Positions 21,053-30,720 of a stretch of DNA of 35,171 nucleotides are shown piece after piece. The notes beneath the pieces are model-generated. The model ran no database searches and was not told the DNA's origin. It saw only the letters and a list, made by a program, of their open reading frames with translations. The first letter of the stretch is position 1. Each line of letters opens with the position of its first letter. The position numbers and the translations under genes were made by a program. Origin of the DNA: Hyphomicrobiaceae bacterium (lineage in GTDB: Bacteria > Pseudomonadota > Alphaproteobacteria > Rhizobiales > Hyphomicrobiaceae); contig JAKFWF010000007.1 of assembly GCA_021730785.1 (NCBI GenBank), forward strand, positions 1 through 35,171. The letters run 5' to 3'.

Positions 21053-21886
21053 TCAAATCTCTCTCTCGATCCATGTGAGCGGCTCGGTCGGTGCCAAGAC
21101 ACCACCGAGCCGCACCGGTAGTATGGACCGCGCCAGGCCGGTCGCATCGTCGATGTCGATTGCGGTGCCACACAACGTGGCTGGACCGTCGGCGGGCGTG
21201 AACCGCTCATTGGGGATGCGCGTCAGGAAGCGGTGAACAGGTTCGCCGGCCGCCATGCCGAGCACCGAGTCGTAGTCGCCGGTCATCCCGACATCCGACA
21301 TGAATGCGGTGCCGCCGCGCAGCACCCGGTTATCTGAAGTTGGTGCGTGGGTGTGCGTGCCGACGACCGCCGTCACGCGCGAATCGAGAAAGTGGCCGAG
21401 TGCCTGCTTCTCGCTGGTCGCCTCGGCGTGGAAATCGACGAAGATTGCGTCGGCACCGACCTTCAGCTTGCAGGCGGTGATCTCGGCGTCGATGGCGCGG
21501 AACGGGCAATCCATTTCGCTCATGAACACCCGGCCGAGCGCATTGATCACCAGGACTTCGGCGCCGTTGCATGCCTTGTACAACCCGGCGCCACGACCGG
21601 GCGTGCCCTTTGGCAGATTGAGCGGGCGCACCAGCTGCGGCTGCCGGCCGATGAAGACGAGCGCGTCCTTCTGGTCGAACGCGTGATTGCCGAGCGTGAC
21701 ACAGTCGGCGCCGGCTTCCAGGAATTCGCCGAGGATTGCTTCCGTGATGCCAAAGCCGCCGGCCGCATTCTCACCGTTGACGACGACGAAGTCCAAGGCG
21801 TACTGCCGGCGCAAGCGGGGGAGGTATTCCAGCAGAACCTTGCGGCCCGATCGGCCGACAACATCGCCAACAAACAACAGTCGCAT
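21053..21886 (-). CDS. TIGR00282-family metallophosphoesterase (YmdB type)
   Basis: A protein of 277 residues from ATG 21886; the frame runs to 22102 but the family start is MRLLFVGDVVGRSGR. Metal-binding motifs are in order: G-D8 in FVGDVVG, NGENAAGG, TLGNHAFDQ, VDFHAEATSEK and VGTHTHAPTSD. They form the binuclear calcineurin-like site. Bacillus YmdB of this family hydrolyses 2',3'-cyclic nucleotides and affects biofilm behaviour; the role in alphaproteobacteria is not settled. The spacing to yebC and shared strand are a recurring arrangement in this class. No strong Shine-Dalgarno is visible. Confidence 0.92.
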   Translation of the reverse strand: MRLLFVGDVVGRSGRKVLLEYLPRLRRQYALDFVVVNGENAAGGFGITEAILGEFLEAGADCVTLGNHAFDQKDALVFIGRQPQLVRPLNLPKGTPGRGAGLYKACNGAEVLVINALGRVFMSEMDCPFRAIDAEITACKLKVGADAIFVDFHAEATSEKQALGHFLDSRVTAVVGTHTHAPTSDNRVLRGGTAFMSDVGMTGDYDSVLGMAAGEPVHRFLTRIPNERFTPADGPATLCGTAIDIDDATGLARSILPVRLGGVLAPTEPLTWIEREI

Positions 21887-22083
21887 CAGGGGTCCATTGC
21901 GCAAGAACAGCCGTCGCGCACCCGGTGTGCGAAACGGACCATGGTGTACTTGAACCGCGGAACCGGCTGGCGCAACCGCAAAGTGCGAACGTGGTGAGGC
22001 AGGTTGTGCAGGCGAGGTTCGAATCCAGCCAACCGTCAAGTGCGCTGCCACCTTGCCAATTGCACACGGGCAGCGGATGTTGA

Positions 22084-23151
<1,068 letters not shown>

Positions 23152-23245
23152 ACCCTGCGATGCCCTTGCAAGGACCAAAGCGGGTCACCTATCATCGTGC
23201 GCGTGGGACCGGGTCAGCCGGCACCGGGATGGGCACGGGCGCGCC

Positions 23246-23989
23246 ATGACCGAGCATCAGAAGAACTTCCCCGAATTCTACGTCACCGCGCCGCAAAGAT
23301 GCCCGTATCTGCCGGGCAGGTTCGAACGCAAACTGTTCACGCACCTGACCCAGGACAAGCCGGCCGCGCTCGTCGACAGTCTGCTGAAGGGCGGGTTCCG
23401 ACGCAGCCAGAACATCGCCTACATGCCCTATTGCGACGGCTGCCAGGCCTGCATATCGGTGCGCGTGCCGGTCGATGAATTCGTCGCGACGCGCTCGTTC
23501 CGGCGCGTCATCGCGCGTAATCGCGATCTCGCCGTCCGGCGCGTGCAGGCGCGGCCGACCTCGGAGCAATACGGACTGTTCCGTGACTACATCGACAGCC
23601 GTCACAACGACGGCGGCATGGCCGACATGAGCGTGCTCGACTACGCGATGATGGTCGAGGACACCATGGTCGACACCTTCGTCACCGAGTACCGCCTGCG
23701 ACCCGAACATGCCCTCGAGCGCGGCATCGAGAGCGGCCCGCTGATTGGCGTCATGCTGTGCGACCGCCTGTCGGACGGCATCTCGCTCGTCTACAGCTTC
23801 TACGACATTGCCGCCCGGGACCGCTCACTCGGCACGCACATGATCGTCGATCATGTGGCCCATGCCCGCGCGCTCGGATTGCCTTATCTCTACCTCGGCT
23901 ATTGGATTCACGGCTCGGCCAAGATGGCCTACAAAGAGCGCTATCAGCCGCAGGAGCGCCTTGGTCCCAATGGCTGGGTGCGAGTGTGA
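23246..23989 (+). CDS. bpt: Aspartate/glutamate leucyltransferase (Bpt), N-end rule
   Basis: A 247-residue aminoacyl-tRNA-protein transferase, relative of eukaryotic ATE1, that adds leucine from tRNA-Leu to proteins with N-terminal Asp or Glu and marks them for ClpS/ClpAP degradation. Diagnostic stretches are CPYLPGRFERKLFTHL near the N-terminus, the cysteine cluster MPYCDGCQACISVRVP (about 55-70), GFRRSQN, and the GNAT-like C-terminal half with YLYLGYWIHGSAKMAYK and YQPQERL. Older databases name it arginyltransferase. The hemB-bpt order recurs in rhizobia and relatives. Length is normal. Confidence 0.94.
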   Translation: MTEHQKNFPEFYVTAPQRCPYLPGRFERKLFTHLTQDKPAALVDSLLKGGFRRSQNIAYMPYCDGCQACISVRVPVDEFVATRSFRRVIARNRDLAVRRVQARPTSEQYGLFRDYIDSRHNDGGMADMSVLDYAMMVEDTMVDTFVTEYRLRPEHALERGIESGPLIGVMLCDRLSDGISLVYSFYDIAARDRSLGTHMIVDHVAHARALGLPYLYLGYWIHGSAKMAYKERYQPQERLGPNGWVRV

Positions 23990-23999
23990 AGCTGGCACC

Positions 24000-25142
24000 C
24001 TAGTTCCGGAACACCCGTGTGATCCAGTTGTCGTCGTCGACCCGGCGGCGTGGTGCGGGTGGCGCTGTCGCGATCGGCGGCAGGGGAGGGAGGACAGCGG
24101 CCGGCTGCTGTAACACCGGTTGGCCGGGCGCTGGCCGCGCTGCTCCAGTCGGCGAGGCTTCGATGGCGGCCAGCGGCCACGTCACTGCCCGCTTGGCCAG
24201 AGGGTTCGCCGCCACTGCGATCAACCGCTGGCTGGCTTCTCGGGTCGCCAGCACGTCATAGGCCGCGATCGAGGTGGCCGATGTGTCCGGCACGATATGC
24301 ACGACGCGGAAGCCGCGGGCCTTGAGGTCGCTCAGCAGCCCGTTCAGGGCATGCGCGGTCGACGACTGGATATCGTGGAATAGGATGATGCCCTTCTTCT
24401 TGGCGGTCACCTGCGCGATGATGGCCTTGTGCACCTCGGCCGGATTGAGCGTCTTGTAATCGTAGGCATCGGCATCGATCGAGATGTTGGCGATGTCGCG
24501 CGACTGCAAATGCGTCATCATCGCGCGACTGTCGGCGAGATAGGGAAAGCGGAAAAACGGCGCGATCGGCTGACCGGCGGCGCGCTGTACGCCGCTGAAC
24601 CCCAGCTCGATCTCGTCCTTGGCGCGCACGGCGCCGATGGTGCGCAGATTGGCGTGGCTCCAGGTGTGGGTGCCGATCGTGTGGCCGCGCCGTGCGATGT
24701 CTTTGACGATGCGCGGCTCGGCCAGTGCTCGCGATCCAACCATAAAGAAGGTGGCCTTGGTGCAGTGCGCGTCCAGAGTCTTGATGATCTGCGGCGTGAA
24801 TATGCTCGATGGACCATCGTCGAACGTGAGCACGACTTCGCCGTCGGCGAGGAAGTCGTTGTCCTGATACTGCTGCCGGCCAAAGCGGGGACCACCGGCC
24901 GTCTTGATCTCCGCGGTGCGGGCAACGCCGATGGCATTCGGCGCACACTTGCCGGCCGCCGCTGCCGTCGCGACCACCCGGCTGGGAGCTGCCGTCTGCG
25001 TCAGACCCGGAGCCGCAATCAGTGCGACGGCGGCCAGTCCGAGCAGGCCCCTTCCGAGCCAACGCCTTGCGAAGGTTGCTTCACGCGTGGTCAAAACCAA
25101 GATCCTCAACACATTCGATTGTCGAATTGACGCCTGCACCAT
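24000..25142 (-). CDS. Polysaccharide deacetylase (NodB/CE4 domain), exported
   Basis: Up to 380 residues. A membrane anchor or signal sequence lies at about 28-50 (GRGLLGLAAVALIAAPG). The NodB domain (about 100-290) has motif 1 TFDDG with D108 and D109, motif 2 H159-x3-H163 in THTWSHANL, motif 3 RFPY, and the late motif ILFHD, together making a metal-dependent deacetylase site for acetylated amino sugars in glycan or exopolysaccharide. A proline- and alanine-rich C-terminal tail (about 320-370) ends DNWITRVFRN. The start is uncertain: ATG 25142 has no ribosome site, while a TTG at residue 17 has GAGG upstream. No other polysaccharide genes are adjacent. It is convergent with bpt, with 10 bases between stops. 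Confidence 0.87.
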   Translation of the reverse strand: MVQASIRQSNVLRILVLTTREATFARRWLGRGLLGLAAVALIAAPGLTQTAAPSRVVATAAAAGKCAPNAIGVARTAEIKTAGGPRFGRQQYQDNDFLADGEVVLTFDDGPSSIFTPQIIKTLDAHCTKATFFMVGSRALAEPRIVKDIARRGHTIGTHTWSHANLRTIGAVRAKDEIELGFSGVQRAAGQPIAPFFRFPYLADSRAMMTHLQSRDIANISIDADAYDYKTLNPAEVHKAIIAQVTAKKKGIILFHDIQSSTAHALNGLLSDLKARGFRVVHIVPDTSATSIAAYDVLATREASQRLIAVAANPLAKRAVTWPLAAIEASPTGAARPAPGQPVLQQPAAVLPPLPPIATAPPAPRRRVDDDNWITRVFRN

Positions 25143-25257
25143 AGTGATTGAAATGGCGATGGCGAGGCGGGCAAGTGGTTTTTTTACCCGAGTGTCGTTG
25201 CGGCAGCACGCGATTCCATCGTACCTGGAGGCGCCAGCAGGTGGTTTTGCCGCAATT

Positions 25258-25310
25258 TAACGTTAGTCACAAAATGTTGGTAACGAGCCGGACCCCGGCT
25301 CTCCCTTACC
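25258..25310 (+). promoter_or_regulatory. Palindrome and extended hairpin in the mgtE leader
   Basis: TAACGTTA (25258-25265) is a perfect 8-bp palindrome. It is followed by GAGCCGG/CCGGCTC (25285-25291/25295-25301, 3-base loop), with an outer pair GGTAA/TTACC (25279-25283/25306-25310) extending the stem. It lies 56-108 bases upstream of mgtE. I do not recognise the conserved core of the M-box (ykoK) magnesium riboswitch, so any metal-sensing role is speculation. Confidence 0.3.
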
Positions 25311-25365
25311 CCTAGTCGCAGCAAATATCCGGTGCGCCTGCCGCACCGCAGGGACCAGCGTTGGC

Positions 25366-26745
25366 ATGCGCGATGGGATGACCAGTGAAGCCGAAGGCGG
25401 GATCGACGCCATCCAGGGGCGCGCCCGTGCGGTCGGCGCGGCGATCGCCGATGGCGATTTGACGGCAGCGGTCGGCTTCGTCACGGGCATGCCGGCGCCC
25501 GATCTCGCCGACGTCATCGAACTGCTCACCCCGGAAGCGCGCGTCCGCCTGATCGAGGCCCAGGGTACGACCTTCGACTTCGAGGTGCTGTCCGAGCTCG
25601 ATCCGAGCGTGCGCGATCAGCTGACCGAAGCCCTGCCGAACGAGTTGCTGGCGCGGGCCGTCAACGCGCTCGACAGTGACGATGCCGCCTACGTGATCGA
25701 GCATCTCGACGCCGACGACCGCCGCGAGATCCTGTCCCAGCTGCCGACCGTCGATCGGGCGGCGCTCGAGCGCAACCTCGACTATCCCGAGGAGACCGCC
25801 GGTCGCCTGATGCAGGCCGAGTTCGTCGCCGTCGCCCCCTATTGGACGGTGGGCTATCTGATCGACACCATGCGCGAGGCGGCCCCGGATGCCTTGCCCC
25901 AGACCTTCACCGAGTTCTTCGTCGTCGATCCGAGCTTCAAAGTGCTAGGCGCGGTCGACATCTCGCGCCTGCTGCGGACGAAGCGGCACGTGAAGATCGA
26001 GGAAATCATGAACCGGGACCGCACGGTCGTGCTTGCGACCGCCGACCAGACCGAAGTTGCCCGCCAGTTCCGCCGCTACGACCTGATGTCGGCGCCCGTG
26101 GTCGACGCCAACCAGCGTCTCGTCGGTGTCGTCACCGTCGACGACGTGGTCGAAGTGATCGACGAGGAGGCCGAGCACGAAATGAAGGCGCTGGGCGGCG
26201 TCGGTGACGAGCGCTTGTCCGACAGCTTGCGCCAAATCGCGCCGAACCGGTTTTCCTGGCTGTTCGTCAACCTGCTGACAGCGATCCTCGCCTCGGCCGT
26301 CATCAAGGTGTTCGACGCCACGATCGAGCACATGGTCGCGCTCGCCGTGCTGATGCCGATCGTCGCCTCGATGGGCGGCAATGCCGGTACGCAGACGATG
26401 ACGGTTGCCGTGCGGGCACTGGCAACCGGGGAACTCGGTGCTGCCAACGTGGTGCGAGTGGTCGTGCGCGAGACGGCGGTCGGGCTGTTCAACGGCGTCA
26501 TGTTTGCGACCCTGATGGCGGTCGTGGTGCTGCTCTACTACGGCTCGGGAAAGCTCGGCGGCGTCATCGCCGGCGCCATGATCATCAACATGCTGGCGGC
26601 TGCCCTTGCCGGCATCTTCGTGCCGCTCGCGCTCGACCGCTACGGCTTCGATCCGGCCGTGTCGTCGACCGTGTTCGTGACGACCGTCACCGACGTCGTT
26701 GGCTTCTTTGCATTTTTGGGCCTCGCCTCGCTGTGGCTGATGTGA
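25366..26745 (+). CDS. mgtE: Magnesium transporter MgtE
   Basis: A 459-residue inner-membrane Mg2+ channel. The order of parts is the usual one: an N-terminal superhelical sensor domain (about 15-140), paired CBS domains (about 145-270, with MNRDRTVVLATADQT and VGVVTVDDVVEVI), a connecting helix, then a five-helix pore region (about 293-459). The pore signature PIVASMGGNAGTQTMTVAVR (331-350) is intact, as is TTVTDVVGFFAFLG near the end, which holds the selectivity aspartate. The cytosolic domains close the channel when Mg2+ is high. Start is ATG 25366 or ATG 25378; neither has a good ribosome site. Confidence 0.96.
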   Translation: MRDGMTSEAEGGIDAIQGRARAVGAAIADGDLTAAVGFVTGMPAPDLADVIELLTPEARVRLIEAQGTTFDFEVLSELDPSVRDQLTEALPNELLARAVNALDSDDAAYVIEHLDADDRREILSQLPTVDRAALERNLDYPEETAGRLMQAEFVAVAPYWTVGYLIDTMREAAPDALPQTFTEFFVVDPSFKVLGAVDISRLLRTKRHVKIEEIMNRDRTVVLATADQTEVARQFRRYDLMSAPVVDANQRLVGVVTVDDVVEVIDEEAEHEMKALGGVGDERLSDSLRQIAPNRFSWLFVNLLTAILASAVIKVFDATIEHMVALAVLMPIVASMGGNAGTQTMTVAVRALATGELGAANVVRVVVRETAVGLFNGVMFATLMAVVVLLYYGSGKLGGVIAGAMIINMLAAALAGIFVPLALDRYGFDPAVSSTVFVTTVTDVVGFFAFLGLASLWLM

Positions 26746-26789
26746 TGTAGAGTGTCGGCTGTATTGGTCCAATCATATGGGGAAAGCCC

Positions 26790-27203
26790 ATGCGCCGCAT
26801 CCTGGTCACGCTCGTCCTGCTCGCAATGTCTACCGTGTCGGCCACGGCGAAGGTCACCACGACCGGCGTCGTCGGTGGCGGCAGTCTGCCGCTTGCCGAT
26901 GTACTCGAGATCGCCAAGCCCTATCCGAACCTGATCCTGCAGGTGCGTTTGCAACTGGTGCGGGCGAACCTGAAGCGCGATCAGGTGGTGTGTGCGGCGC
27001 GCCGGTTTGGTCCCGAGTGGCCGGCACTCGGCGGTGGCAGGCTTGCCCCTTACGAGTGTGCGATCGGGAAGCGCACGCTGGTCGTCACGGCGACGCAGAT
27101 CTACTTCGACCGCAACGGCCGCAAGGTCAGCGCCAGCGATGCCGACCTGGCCCGCAAGGCCGCCCGCCTGAAGGAGAACGGCCTCACCTGGTCTTGGAAA
27201 TAG
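26790..27203 (+). CDS. Small exported protein of unknown function
   Basis: A 137-residue protein I do not recognise. A clear signal peptide (MRRILVTLVLLAMSTVSATA) is predicted to be cleaved near residue 20. The mature part has just two cysteines, C68 in DQVVCAARRFG and C90 in PYECAIG, which could form a disulfide in the periplasm. The C-terminal half alternates hydrophobic and polar residues (TLVVTATQIYFDRNG) as in a small beta-rich domain, then ends in a basic helix. It follows mgtE by 44 bases and precedes a GNAT gene by 28 bases, so the three may be transcribed together. Confidence 0.75.
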   Translation: MRRILVTLVLLAMSTVSATAKVTTTGVVGGGSLPLADVLEIAKPYPNLILQVRLQLVRANLKRDQVVCAARRFGPEWPALGGGRLAPYECAIGKRTLVVTATQIYFDRNGRKVSASDADLARKAARLKENGLTWSWK

Positions 27204-27231
27204 CGTAGCCGAGTTGATCTGGAGAACGCAG

Positions 27232-27672
27232 ATGCATACCGTCCGGGCGCTGAGCCCCAAGGACAAGGCCGCCTGGCTACCGCTGTTCAAGGGCTACATC
27301 GAATTCTACAAGTCGAGTGTCTCGGACGAGATCATGGAGACCACATGGCAGCGCCTGATGTCAGGTGCCGAGGGCTGCCACATCGGACTCGTGGTGGTCG
27401 ATGGCGCTGACCGTCCGTTCGGCCTCGCCCACGTCCTGTTCCATCGCTCGACCTGGTCGCCGACCTGGTACTGTTATCTGGAGGATCTGTTCGTCGAACC
27501 GACGGCGCGGGCCAAGGGCGCCGGTCGCGCGTTGATCGTGGCGACCTACGCCGAGGCCGACAAACGCGGCTGCACCCGCACCTACTGGTCGACCCAGGAG
27601 TTCAATTATCGCGCCCGCGGCCTCTACGACAGCATCGCGACCAAGAGCCCGTTTCTGCAGTACCGGCGGTAA
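27232..27672 (+). CDS. GNAT family N-acetyltransferase
   Basis: A protein of 146 residues from ATG 27232, where GGAG lies about 7 bases upstream; a frame start at 27214 lacks this. The GNAT acetyl-CoA site is visible as LEDLFVEPTARAKGAGRALI (about 84-103), with the R/Q-x-x-G-x-G/A pattern as A-R-A-K-G-A-G-R. Next come A-E-A-D-K-R-G-C and the final strand/helix N-Y-R-A-R-G-L-Y-D that usually closes the fold. The substrate is unknown; single-domain GNATs acetylate amines of small molecules or proteins. It is convergent with a small membrane protein gene, with 9 bases between stops. Confidence 0.88.
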   Translation: MHTVRALSPKDKAAWLPLFKGYIEFYKSSVSDEIMETTWQRLMSGAEGCHIGLVVVDGADRPFGLAHVLFHRSTWSPTWYCYLEDLFVEPTARAKGAGRALIVATYAEADKRGCTRTYWSTQEFNYRARGLYDSIATKSPFLQYRR

Positions 27673-27681
27673 GTCCGTCGC

Positions 27682-27996
27682 TTACTGTTTCTGGTCCATG
27701 CGCGGCAGCAGCGCGCAGGTGGCGGCGGCGATCATCCAGGCGGCGGGCACGATCAGCCACATCCAGCCATAGTCGGCGGCCAATGCCGCATCCCAGTCGC
27801 CGTGCCAGGTCCTGCTGACTTTCACAGTGCCGAAGTGCTGGGCGATGAAGAGATCGGAACCAACGAGCAAGCCCGTGGCAAGGATCAGCGCCCAAGCGCT
27901 GGCCTGGACCCGGTCGCCCATGTCGAACAGGGCTGACTTCGGCGCGTCCGGCTTCCGTTTCGGCAGGGTCTTTGGCGTTTGATCATCGTCATACAT
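27682..27996 (-). CDS. Small membrane protein of unknown function, two predicted segments
   Basis: A 104-residue protein. The N-terminal 25 residues are polar and basic (TLPKRKPDAPKS). Two hydrophobic segments follow at about 33-50 (ASAWALILATGLLVGSD) and 77-96 (GWMWLIVPAAWMIAAATC), joined by a loop with W-H-G-D-W-D. It ends in a short charged tail. I cannot assign it to a named family. It sits alone on the minus strand downstream of moeA. Coding is supported by the amphipathic pattern and a start ATG that fits a short leader, but no homolog is known to me. Confidence 0.65.
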   Translation of the reverse strand: MYDDDQTPKTLPKRKPDAPKSALFDMGDRVQASAWALILATGLLVGSDLFIAQHFGTVKVSRTWHGDWDAALAADYGWMWLIVPAAWMIAAATCALLPRMDQKQ

Positions 27997-28050
27997 GAGG
28001 ATTTTGTAGGCCCCATGCTTTGAGATCAGGTTAAAGTCGGTGCAACAGAT

Positions 28051-29256
28051 TTAGAAATCCAACGGCAGGATCGCAACGGACGCGCCGGCTGGGACGGCAG
28101 GCGCCCCGACCGGCCGCACGATCAGGCAGTCAGCGGCGGCCAGCGGCGACAGCAGGGAACTGTCTTGCGAGCGGACCGGGCGGGCAGCCCGTGCACCCGA
28201 TTTTGCCGACTCCAGGGTTGCCCGCATATAGTGGGTGCGCGGTCCGTTGGCCTCGAGATCGACTGCTGTAACCGCAGTGGCAGTGCTGGTCGCGGCCGCC
28301 GCCAACCCGCTCAACTTCTCGATGAGCGGAACAAGGAAGACCCGCGCACAGATCAGCGCCGATACGGGATTGCCGGGCAGGCCGACCACGGCCATGGGGC
28401 CAAGGCGGCCATACAACATGGGCTTGCCCGGCCGCATGGCGATCTTCCAGAAATCGAGGGTCATGCCGCGCGCTGCGAGCACGGGGGCGATCAGATCGTG
28501 GTCGCCGACGCTCGCGCCGCCGATCGTCACCAGCAGGTCGCAGCCTGTTGCCCGGTCGATGTGCGCATCGAGCGAGGCGCGCGTATCGGCGGCAATTCCG
28601 AGGAAGCGGGGGTCTGCACCGGCTGCTCGCAGCACAGCTGCGACGCCATAGGGGTTCGAGCAGACGATCTGGTCCGGCGGCGGCCTGGTGCCCGGAAGAG
28701 CGAGTTCGTCGCCCGACGCCAGGATCGCAACAATCGGCTTACGGTGAACCGGCAGCACGGCGTGTCCCATGGCGGCGGCCAGTGTGATCTGCCGTGCCGC
28801 GAGCTTGACGCCAGCCTTCAGGAGGATTGCGCCTTCGCTGAAATCACCACCCCGACGGCGGATGTGGGCAGCATCAGGAGCGCCGTCGCGCACGGTGATG
28901 ACGTTGCCCTCGGCCGTGCAATCTTCCTGGATGACGATGGCATCGGCGCCAGCGGGCAGCGGCGCGCCGGTGAAGATGCGGGCCGCCTCGCCGACACCGA
29001 CCCGGCCAGCAAAGCCGCGCCCTGCGGCTGCCTCGCCGACGACCTGCAGCCGCGCCGGCAACGTCGCGACATCAGCCGCCCTGACCGCATAACCATCCAT
29101 CGCGCTCGCATCGAACGGCGGCTGTGTGAGCGTTGCGGCCAACGGCTGGCTCAAAACCCGGCCGGCGGCCTCGAGCAGCGTGACGTGCTCCGAGCCAAGC
29201 GCGGCCGCGTCCGCCAGCAGGCGTGCGAGGGCCTCCTCCACGGGCAGCAGCGCCAT
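28051..29256 (-). CDS. moeA: Molybdopterin molybdotransferase MoeA
   Basis: A 401-residue enzyme from ATG 29256, with AAGG about 8 bases upstream; the frame runs to 29331 but that overlaps moaC. It inserts molybdate into adenylylated molybdopterin to make the active Mo cofactor. The motif TIGGASVGDHDL matches the MPT-binding TGGxSxGxxD box, and GLPGNPVSALICARVF is the usual later block. N-terminal residues MALLPVEEALARLL and SAMDGYAVRA are also typical. It starts 4 bases after the moaC stop, so the genes are translationally coupled. In several alphaproteobacteria lexA follows moeA, but not here. Confidence 0.95.
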   Translation of the reverse strand: MALLPVEEALARLLADAAALGSEHVTLLEAAGRVLSQPLAATLTQPPFDASAMDGYAVRAADVATLPARLQVVGEAAAGRGFAGRVGVGEAARIFTGAPLPAGADAIVIQEDCTAEGNVITVRDGAPDAAHIRRRGGDFSEGAILLKAGVKLAARQITLAAAMGHAVLPVHRKPIVAILASGDELALPGTRPPPDQIVCSNPYGVAAVLRAAGADPRFLGIAADTRASLDAHIDRATGCDLLVTIGGASVGDHDLIAPVLAARGMTLDFWKIAMRPGKPMLYGRLGPMAVVGLPGNPVSALICARVFLVPLIEKLSGLAAAATSTATAVTAVDLEANGPRTHYMRATLESAKSGARAARPVRSQDSSLLSPLAAADCLIVRPVGAPAVPAGASVAILPLDF

Positions 29257-29260
29257 GACG

Positions 29261-29749
29261 TCACCCTTCGGTCGGTGTGGCGCGATACGTGCCCGACCGG
29301 CCGCCGGTTTTTTCCAGCAACCGGATGTCACGGATCACCATGGCCTTATCGGCGGCCTTCAGCATGTCGTAGATGGTAAGGGCTGCAATCGACACGGCGG
29401 TCAGCGCTTCCATTTCGACGCCGGTCTGGCCCGCGACCTTGACCTCAGCCGCAATGTGGATGCCGGGCGGTGTTTGCGAGGGCGTAAACTCCACGGTCGC
29501 TTTAGTGATCGCTAAGGGATGGCACAACGGGATCAGTGTGTGCGTGTGCTTTGCCGCCATGATGCCGGCGATGCGCGCGGTCGCCAGCACATCGCCTTTC
29601 TTTGCTGTTCCGCTCTCGACGAGCGCCAGGGTCTCGGCCGCCATGGCGACGAAGCCCTCCGCGCGCGCGGTGCGGCTGGTGACGGCCTTGTCCGACACGT
29701 CGACCATGTGCGCTTCGCCACGGTCGTTGAGGTGCGAGAGCTTGCTCAT
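29261..29749 (-). CDS. moaC: Cyclic pyranopterin monophosphate synthase MoaC
   Basis: A 162-residue enzyme from ATG 29749 that converts the MoaA product into cyclic pyranopterin monophosphate, an early step of molybdenum cofactor synthesis. All landmarks are present: [17 protein letters not shown], the [10 protein letters not shown] segment, [16 protein letters not shown], the catalytic aspartate in TIYDMLKA and the ending [10 protein letters not shown]. Its ATG overlaps the trpC stop as ATGA (29746-29749), so translation is coupled. The much longer frame to 30205 is antisense or shadow to trpC and was discarded. Confidence 0.96.
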   Translation of the reverse strand: MSKLSHLNDRGEAHMVDVSDKAVTSRTARAEGFVAMAAETLALVESGTAKKGDVLATARIAGIMAAKHTHTLIPLCHPLAITKATVEFTPSQTPPGIHIAAEVKVAGQTGVEMEALTAVSIAALTIYDMLKAADKAMVIRDIRLLEKTGGRSGTYRATPTEG

Positions 29750-30543
29750 GGTGCCGGCTCCAACAGTGCGCGCGTCGCGGCCGTGACGTCGGCCTGCCGC
29801 ATCAGGCTTTCGCCCACCAGGAACGCCCCCACGCCGACCGTGCCGAGGCGTGCGAGGTCGGCCGGCGTGAAGATGCCGCTCTCGCCGATGACGATGCGGT
29901 CCTTCGGTACCCGCGGCGCAAGGGCTTCGGTGGTGGCGAGCGAGACCTCGAAGGTCTTCAGGTTGCGATTGTTGATGCCGATCATGCGGCAATCGAGCGC
30001 CAATGCCCGGTCCAGTTCGGCTACGTCGTGCACCTCGGCAATGGCATCCATATTCCAGTCGCGGGCAGCGCTCGCGAGGTCGTGGGCGGTCGCATCGTCG
30101 ATCTGTGCCAGGATGATCAGAATGCAGTCGGCGCCCCAGGCGCGGGCTTGCGCCACCTGATAGGTATCGAGCATGAAATCCTTGCGCAGCGCCGGTAGGC
30201 TGCACGCGGCGCGCGCCTCGGTGAGAAAATGCGGCGCACCCTGGAAAGAGGGAGTGTCGGTGAGCACCGAGAGACAGGTGGCGCCGCCCGCGGCATAGGC
30301 CCGAGCCAACTCCTGAGGATCGAAATCGGCGCGGATCAAGCCCTTCGAGGGCGACGCCTTCTTGATCTCGGCAATGAGCGCTGGCTGCCTGGCTGCAAGC
30401 CTGGCCGCGACGGCTTTGGCAAACGGGCGGAGCGGGCCCGCTGCCTCGGCTCGCTTGCGCAATTGGGCGAGTGGCACAGCTGCCTTGGCGGCTGCTATCT
30501 CGGCGCGCTTGTAGACCGTGATCTTGTCAAGAATGTCACTCAT
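29746..30543 (-). CDS. trpC: Indole-3-glycerol phosphate synthase TrpC
   Basis: A 265-residue TIM-barrel enzyme of tryptophan synthesis from ATG 30543; the frame is open to 30672. Landmarks in order are [16 protein letters not shown], the phosphate/catalytic lysine block [36 protein letters not shown] and [15 protein letters not shown]. It is the monofunctional form. The gene usually follows trpG and trpD in alphaproteobacteria, but here it starts the minus-strand operon and a plus-strand gene lies upstream, so trpGD must be elsewhere. It is joined to moaC by an ATGA overlap. Confidence 0.96.
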   Translation of the reverse strand: MSDILDKITVYKRAEIAAAKAAVPLAQLRKRAEAAGPLRPFAKAVAARLAARQPALIAEIKKASPSKGLIRADFDPQELARAYAAGGATCLSVLTDTPSFQGAPHFLTEARAACSLPALRKDFMLDTYQVAQARAWGADCILIILAQIDDATAHDLASAARDWNMDAIAEVHDVAELDRALALDCRMIGINNRNLKTFEVSLATTEALAPRVPKDRIVIGESGIFTPADLARLGTVGVGAFLVGESLMRQADVTAATRALLEPAP

Positions 30544-30693
30544 GGTCTCGATATACGCGGGTGCAGGCAGACGGGGAAGGGGCGCTGGATAACGGGTATC
30601 GGTGCCTGCGTCGACCAAAGCGACGGCCGGATCTTTGTTGAGGAGGATATGAACCCGATTGACGTGCGACAATGCCCGCGTAACATTGAACGA

Positions 30694-30705
30694 AGTTCAT
30701 GAACT
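30694..30705 (+). promoter_or_regulatory. 12-bp perfect palindrome before the DUF2157 gene
   Basis: AGTTCATGAACT is a perfect palindrome, overlapped on the left by GAAC-gaa-GTTC (30688-30698). It lies 15 bases before the ATG and just upstream of the AGAAGG ribosome site, so bound protein would block expression. The regulator is unknown. Confidence 0.35.
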
Positions 30706-30720
30706 GCAGAAGGCGCCACC

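Noticed and set aside
22016-22026. GGTTCGAATCC, identical to a tRNA T-arm core
   Set aside because: Only two of the five T-stem pairs form and no acceptor, D or anticodon arm can be built around it, so it is not a tRNA.
25179-25185. Run of seven T near the polysaccharide deacetylase start as a terminator
   Set aside because: No stable stem precedes the run on either strand, and it lies upstream of a start rather than after a stop.
25143-25365. Magnesium (M-box) riboswitch before mgtE
   Set aside because: I could not find the conserved M-box core sequences in the leader, only an unrelated hairpin.
30688-30704. Possible alphaproteobacterial LexA box
   Set aside because: The known box is GTTC-N7-GTTC or its complement GAAC-N7-GAAC. 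Here the GAAC copies are nine bases apart, so the spacing is wrong.
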